Shown here: positions 60,453-64,000 of the stretch, one piece after another
Position numbering within the stretch: the first letter of the stretch is position 1
Layout of the letters: every line of letters begins with the position of its first letter
Source: Candidatus Limnocylindrales bacterium
GTDB taxonomy: Bacteria; Desulfobacterota; Binatia; UBA1149; CAITLU01
NCBI GenBank assembly: GCA_035571835.1
Contig: DATNBU010000002.1
Coordinates: 1 to 64,000 of the forward strand
Direction: 5' to 3'
Length of the DNA: 64,000 bases
Position numbers and translations under genes: made by a program
The notes under the pieces: model-generated
Databases searched by the model: none
The model's input: the letters and a program-made list of their open reading frames with translations, nothing else
What the model was told of the DNA's origin: nothing

Positions 60453-63400
60453 TCAGAAGATCGGACTGCTCGTGCTTCGTTTGGTTTTCGGCCTGGTCTT
60501 CGCCTGAGCGGCGGCTTCCTCGTAGAACCGGATCGCAGCGCGCTGCTCGGCAATCGCGTCCTGCAGTTTGCCGTCGCGCGCGAGACGCCGCGATTCTTCC
60601 TGCTTGGCCCCACCCTTGCCGTAAAGATCCGAAGCGAACTTGCCCGCTCCGGCGTCGAGCGCTTCGGACCGTCGTGCGTTGGCCTCGCTGATCGTCCGCT
60701 CGAGATCGCGCCCGAGCGACGCAACTTTTTCGACGGCGCGGCTTGCCGCGGCGCGATAGTCTCTGGTCGCGTCGCCATACAGTCGGGCGGCTTTCGCGTA
60801 GTCCGACGCGGCGAGCGCGCTCGCCGCCTGGTTCTCGCTCGACGCTGCCTTCGACAGCAGGTCCGCAGCATACATTGCGGCTTTCGCACGCACGGCCTCC
60901 GACTTTGCGGACGACATGTCGTTGCGTGCGGACGTGGCGCTGCTTTGCGCAGCAGTCGCCGCCTCGCGAGCTTTCGCCGCTTTGTCTGCTTCGGCCTTTC
61001 CCGCTTTGTCAGCCTCAGCCTTTGCCGCTTTGTCAGCCTCAGCCTTTGCTGCTTTGTCAGCCTCGGCCTTTGCTGCTTTGTCAGCCTCAGCCTTTGCCGC
61101 TTTGTCTGCTTCAGCCTTTGCGGCTTTGTCTGCTTCCGCCTTCGCCGCTTTGTCTGCTTCGGCCTTCGCCGCTTTGTCTGCTTCCGCTCTCGCCGCCTTG
61201 TCTGCCTCGGCCTTTGCAGCAGCTTCGGCTCGTGCCTTCTCCGCTTCTGCTCGGGCTGCGGCTTCTGCACGCGCGGCGGCGTCGACTCGTTCCTTCTCGG
61301 CTCGTTCGGCATCTGCACGGGCGGCAGCGTCGGCTCGAGCCTTGTCGGCTTGCTCGCGTTCGGCTCGAGCGGAATCTTCGTCCCGCGGGGCCTTCTGCGC
61401 TTCGCTGCCCGGTGACGGCTGCGGCGACTGCGGCACTTCGCCGCTGCGCGGCTGCGGCATCGGAACCTCGCCGTCCGTCGCGGGCCGTCGCGACAGCATC
61501 ACCGCGACTACAGCTGCAATCGCGAGCACGCCGGCTGCCAGTGCGACTCGAGTCCGGACCGGCAAAGCGAGCATGTTCCAGCGGGCGGCAGATGCCGGCT
61601 TCGAGACCGGCGCAGCATAGACAACGGTGCGATCTTCGGGTGCAGCTTTGCGCGCTTCGGTCGAGGCCGGCGCGGGATGGCGCAGCAGTGTGCGATCGTC
61701 GGGCATGGCACCGCCCACGATCGTGGCGTCGCCGCCGTCGCGTTTCGGCGGTCGGCGCGCGGCAGATTGCTGCTTGCGACGTTCCGCGTCGCGCGCCTCG
61801 GCTTCGCGCTTTCGCCGTTCGAGCTCGCGGCGGCGCTGGTCTTCTTCGTCGCGGCGACGCTGATCTTCCTCTTCGCGGCGACGCTGTTCTTCCTTCTCGC
61901 GGCGGCGCTGTTCTTCTTCGCGCTTGCGCCGCTGATCCTCCGCGCGCTTGCGTTCCTCGTCGGCGGCACGCCGGCGCTGGTCTTCCGCCTCGCGCCTGAG
62001 CCGTTCTTCGGCCTCGCGACGCTCGGCTTCCCTTGCCTCCGCCTCGCGGCGCTCGGCTTCCTTTGCCTCAGCCTCGCGGCGCTCTGCCTCGCGTCGCCTG
62101 GTTTCCCTGGCCTCTGCCTCGCGGCGTTCGGCTTCCCTCGCCTCGGCCTCGCGTCGTTCGAGCTCGAGCCGCCGGGCCTCCGCCTCCTTGCGCTGGCGTT
62201 CGGCCTCAACCTCGATCCGGTGCTGCTCCGCTTTCCTGGCTTCCTCGCGCCGCCGCTCGGCTTCCTCCGCCTCTCGCCGGAGCTGCTCCGCGACGTCCTT
62301 CGCAACCTGCTCGTAACCGGCGCCCGCTCTCACGAACGATGCCAGTGCATCCTTTGAGCGGCCGGCCGCGAGCGCGTTGCTGCCGTCGGCGGAAATTTTT
62401 TCGACTACGGCCCACGCGCCGGCTGCATGAGCCGGGGCTCCCGATCGTTCCGCCGCGTCGCGCGCCGCTTCCATCCGCGCGCGCGCGGTTTCGGCCTCGC
62501 GCCGAAGCCGCAGCTCTTCCTCGCGATGGGCAATCGCTTCCGCGCGCAACGATTCGATGGCCGCCTTCAGCTCGTCCGGAGGCGGAATCTCGGCGGCCTG
62601 CTCGAGAATGCTGAGGCAGAGCGCAACGTCTCCGTCGGCGAGCGCGGCGCGCGAATCGTCGATCAGCTTGCGGGCGAGCTCTTCACGGCGCTGCGACGCT
62701 TCGAGCTCGCGCGCGTCGGCGAGCAGCTTCTGCACGCCGGCATGCTCGGGAACCTCGGCAAGGATCGCTTCGAATCGCGCCACGGCGTCGACGGCCTTTC
62801 CGCTGCGCAGACATTCCTCTGCCGTCCGGATGTCTTCGAGCAGCCCGTCCGCGCGCTCGATGCGGTGACGAATCTCGTCGAGGCGGCTTTCGATCTGCTG
62901 ATCCCATCTCTGCAGAGTCGTCAGGCGCATCGTGCGCTCGCTGTCCGGCGGCAGGTCCGCAACGACCGCGCCGACCCGGCTGCCGTAGCGGCCGGCGAGC
63001 TCGCGGAATTCCTTCAGCCGGGGACCGAGAGAGCGGCGAAGGCGGTCGCTTTCGGAACGAAGATGCTGCTGTACGTCCTCGAGCTCGGTCTTCATCTCGC
63101 CGAGATCCGCGTAGCGCGCTGCGGCGTCGCGCTGGATGGACCGCTCGATGATGGCCGCCAGGTCCGCGGGAATCGCCGGGTCGAGCTCGCGCAGCGGCGG
63201 CACACGCTCCGAGCGAAGCTTCTCGAGAAGAGCGATCGGATCGTCACCGACGAACGGCGGGCGATAGGCGAGCATTTCGTAGCAGACCGCGCCCAGCGAG
63301 TACTGGTCCGACCGCGCATCGGCCCGCCCGCGGACCTGCTCGGGCGACATGTACTTGATCGTGCCCATGATCAGACCGGTGCGGGTGGCCGAAGCCGACT

Positions 63401-63869
63401 GCGTCATCTTCGCGATGCCGAAGTCGATGATCTTGACCGAGCCGTCGCGCTGGACGACGACGTTGCCGGGCTTGACGTCGCGATGGATGATGCCCTGCCT
63501 GTGCGCGTAGTGCAGCGCATCGCAGAGCTGCACCATGATCGAGACCTTGTCTTCGATATCGAGCGCGACGCGGTCGACGATGAGCTTCTTCAGCTCCTGG
63601 CCGTCGAGCAGCTCCATGACGATGAAGACCCGCTCGCCCTCCTCGCCCACGTCGTAGATCGTGACGATGTTCTGGTGCCGCAGTCCCGCGCACGCCTGTG
63701 CTTCGGAAATGAAACGCGTGCGCAGGTCGTCGGTGATCTCGATGTCGGGCGAGATGACTTTTACCGCGACGAAACGGTTGAGACGCGCGTCGCGCGCCTT
63801 GAAGACCGTTCCCATGCCGCCGCGGCCGATGCGCTCGACGATGTCGTATTTGCCGATCTTCTCAGACAT
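60453..63869 (-). CDS. transmembrane Ser/Thr kinase with long coiled coil
   Basis: A 1,138-residue Hanks-type kinase. The catalytic domain (5-265) has GRGGMGTV, the VAVK lysine, HRDVKPGN, DFGIAK and MSPEQ. A very long Arg/Glu-rich helical region (about 280-700, REAEARE-type repeats) follows in the cytoplasm. One membrane helix lies at about 765-790 (ALAAGVLAIAAVVAVML). The outer part has a regular eight-residue AEADKAAK repeat (about 884-963), then a helical tail. A phosphatase gene, cut by the window edge, ends 63 bp upstream on the same strand, so this is the third phosphatase/kinase pair. No ligand-binding domain is recognisable outside the membrane. Confidence 0.87.
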   Translation of the reverse strand: MSEKIGKYDIVERIGRGGMGTVFKARDARLNRFVAVKVISPDIEITDDLRTRFISEAQACAGLRHQNIVTIYDVGEEGERVFIVMELLDGQELKKLIVDRVALDIEDKVSIMVQLCDALHYAHRQGIIHRDVKPGNVVVQRDGSVKIIDFGIAKMTQSASATRTGLIMGTIKYMSPEQVRGRADARSDQYSLGAVCYEMLAYRPPFVGDDPIALLEKLRSERVPPLRELDPAIPADLAAIIERSIQRDAAARYADLGEMKTELEDVQQHLRSESDRLRRSLGPRLKEFRELAGRYGSRVGAVVADLPPDSERTMRLTTLQRWDQQIESRLDEIRHRIERADGLLEDIRTAEECLRSGKAVDAVARFEAILAEVPEHAGVQKLLADARELEASQRREELARKLIDDSRAALADGDVALCLSILEQAAEIPPPDELKAAIESLRAEAIAHREEELRLRREAETARARMEAARDAAERSGAPAHAAGAWAVVEKISADGSNALAAGRSKDALASFVRAGAGYEQVAKDVAEQLRREAEEAERRREEARKAEQHRIEVEAERQRKEAEARRLELERREAEAREAERREAEARETRRREAERREAEAKEAERREAEAREAERREAEERLRREAEDQRRRAADEERKRAEDQRRKREEEQRRREKEEQRRREEEDQRRRDEEDQRRRELERRKREAEARDAERRKQQSAARRPPKRDGGDATIVGGAMPDDRTLLRHPAPASTEARKAAPEDRTVVYAAPVSKPASAARWNMLALPVRTRVALAAGVLAIAAVVAVMLSRRPATDGEVPMPQPRSGEVPQSPQPSPGSEAQKAPRDEDSARAEREQADKARADAAARADAERAEKERVDAAARAEAAARAEAEKARAEAAAKAEADKAARAEADKAAKAEADKAAKAEADKAAKAEADKAAKAEADKAAKAEADKAAKAEADKAAKAEADKAGKAEADKAAKAREAATAAQSSATSARNDMSSAKSEAVRAKAAMYAADLLSKAASSENQAASALAASDYAKAARLYGDATRDYRAAASRAVEKVASLGRDLERTISEANARRSEALDAGAGKFASDLYGKGGAKQEESRRLARDGKLQDAIAEQRAAIRFYEEAAAQAKTRPKTKRSTSSPIF
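60979..61218 (-). repeat. ten 24-bp coding repeats
   Basis: Ten consecutive 24-bp units (first at 60979, then every 24 bp) encode an eight-residue helical repeat in the outer region of the kinase at 60453. Neighbouring units are nearly identical in DNA as well as protein, which points to recent expansion. Confidence 0.9.
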
Positions 63870-63932
63870 CGGTCATCCGCATGCTGCGCATGGTGCGCAC
63901 GGTGCGCGCTCGGCACGATGCCGGCACGTCAT

Positions 63933-64000
63933 TCACCGAACCGCACCACGATTGCGCTGATGTTGTCGCGCCCGCCCGCGCGGTTGGCGGCGTCGATCAA
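63933..64000 (-). CDS. C-terminal end of a PP2C-family phosphatase (partial)
   Basis: The minus strand entering from the right edge reads AGGRDNISAIVVRFGE, then stops at 63933. The GGRDNISAI motif is the last metal-site motif of PP2C phosphatases and matches the two intact copies at 48218 and 52765. It precedes the kinase at 60453 by 63 bp, as in the other two pairs. Confidence 0.8.
   Translation of the reverse strand, partial: DRRRQPRGRARQHQRNRGAVR

Noticed and set aside
60979-61218. Possible CRISPR or assembly repeat
   Set aside because: Units are contiguous, stay in frame within a kinase gene and encode a regular helix, so this is a coding repeat.

Overview
This is a very GC-rich, gene-dense bacterial window. 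It carries Hanks-type Ser/Thr kinases, PP2C phosphatases, FHA and cyclic-nucleotide-binding domains, multihaem c-type cytochromes, outer-membrane barrels and DUF11/DUF4215/dockerin-like surface proteins. That mix suggests a Gram-negative environmental lineage of the old 'Deltaproteobacteria' type (Myxococcota, Desulfobacterota or Binatota-like). This placement is inferred from gene content only; no rRNA or other marker gene was seen.

Layout. 0-4.8 kb: glycogen/oligosaccharide hydrolases (GH133-type debranching enzyme and a GH63/MGH1-like glucosidase). 4.9-5.4 kb: a decayed HNH-endonuclease element. 5.5-10 kb: aquaporin, GMC oxidoreductase, double-VOC protein, alpha/beta hydrolase. 10-13.6 kb (minus strand): an exported phospholipase C-like esterase and an alkaline phosphatase-superfamily enzyme. 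14-15.9 kb: two small unknown genes and a DUF899 thioredoxin-like protein. 16-20.8 kb: trehalose block with otsB, a membrane-anchored otsA carrying an N-terminal sensor-like region, and a divergent GH15 enzyme. 20.85-21.06 kb: a minimal copy of the HNH element.

21.1-38.2 kb is a redox/signalling island. It holds two decahaem cytochromes (one fused to LVIVD repeats), a third multihaem cytochrome, an outer-membrane porin-like barrel, a probable dihaem b-type membrane protein and a lipoprotein with two GlcG/HbpS-like domains. It also holds a tail-anchored FHA protein and two unusual chimeras: flavin reductase-FHA-FHA-[2Fe-2S] ferredoxin, and cNMP-binding/FHA/four-[4Fe-4S]. I read it as a candidate trans-envelope electron-transfer chain whose soluble carriers are under phosphothreonine and cyclic-nucleotide control.

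38.6-40.4 kb is the most complete copy of a mosaic element: an 18-bp perfect palindrome, a 22-bp minisatellite and a DUF222-HNH endonuclease gene with palindromes built into its 3' coding end. The same modules recur at 4.9 and 20.9 kb in reduced form.

40.7-64 kb is a signalling block. It has an FHA-GAF-class III cyclase divergent from a cNMP-binding patatin phospholipase, then three successive minus-strand PP2C-then-kinase pairs (the last phosphatase cut by the window edge). A PP2C-cNMP fusion with a substituted metal-site Asp, a 1,691-residue DUF11/FG-GAP/dockerin-like secreted protein and an outer-membrane barrel lie between the pairs. The kinases, phosphatases, cyclase and FHA/cNMP receivers could form one local regulatory network feeding the redox island and envelope enzymes; this is inference from co-location and domain content.
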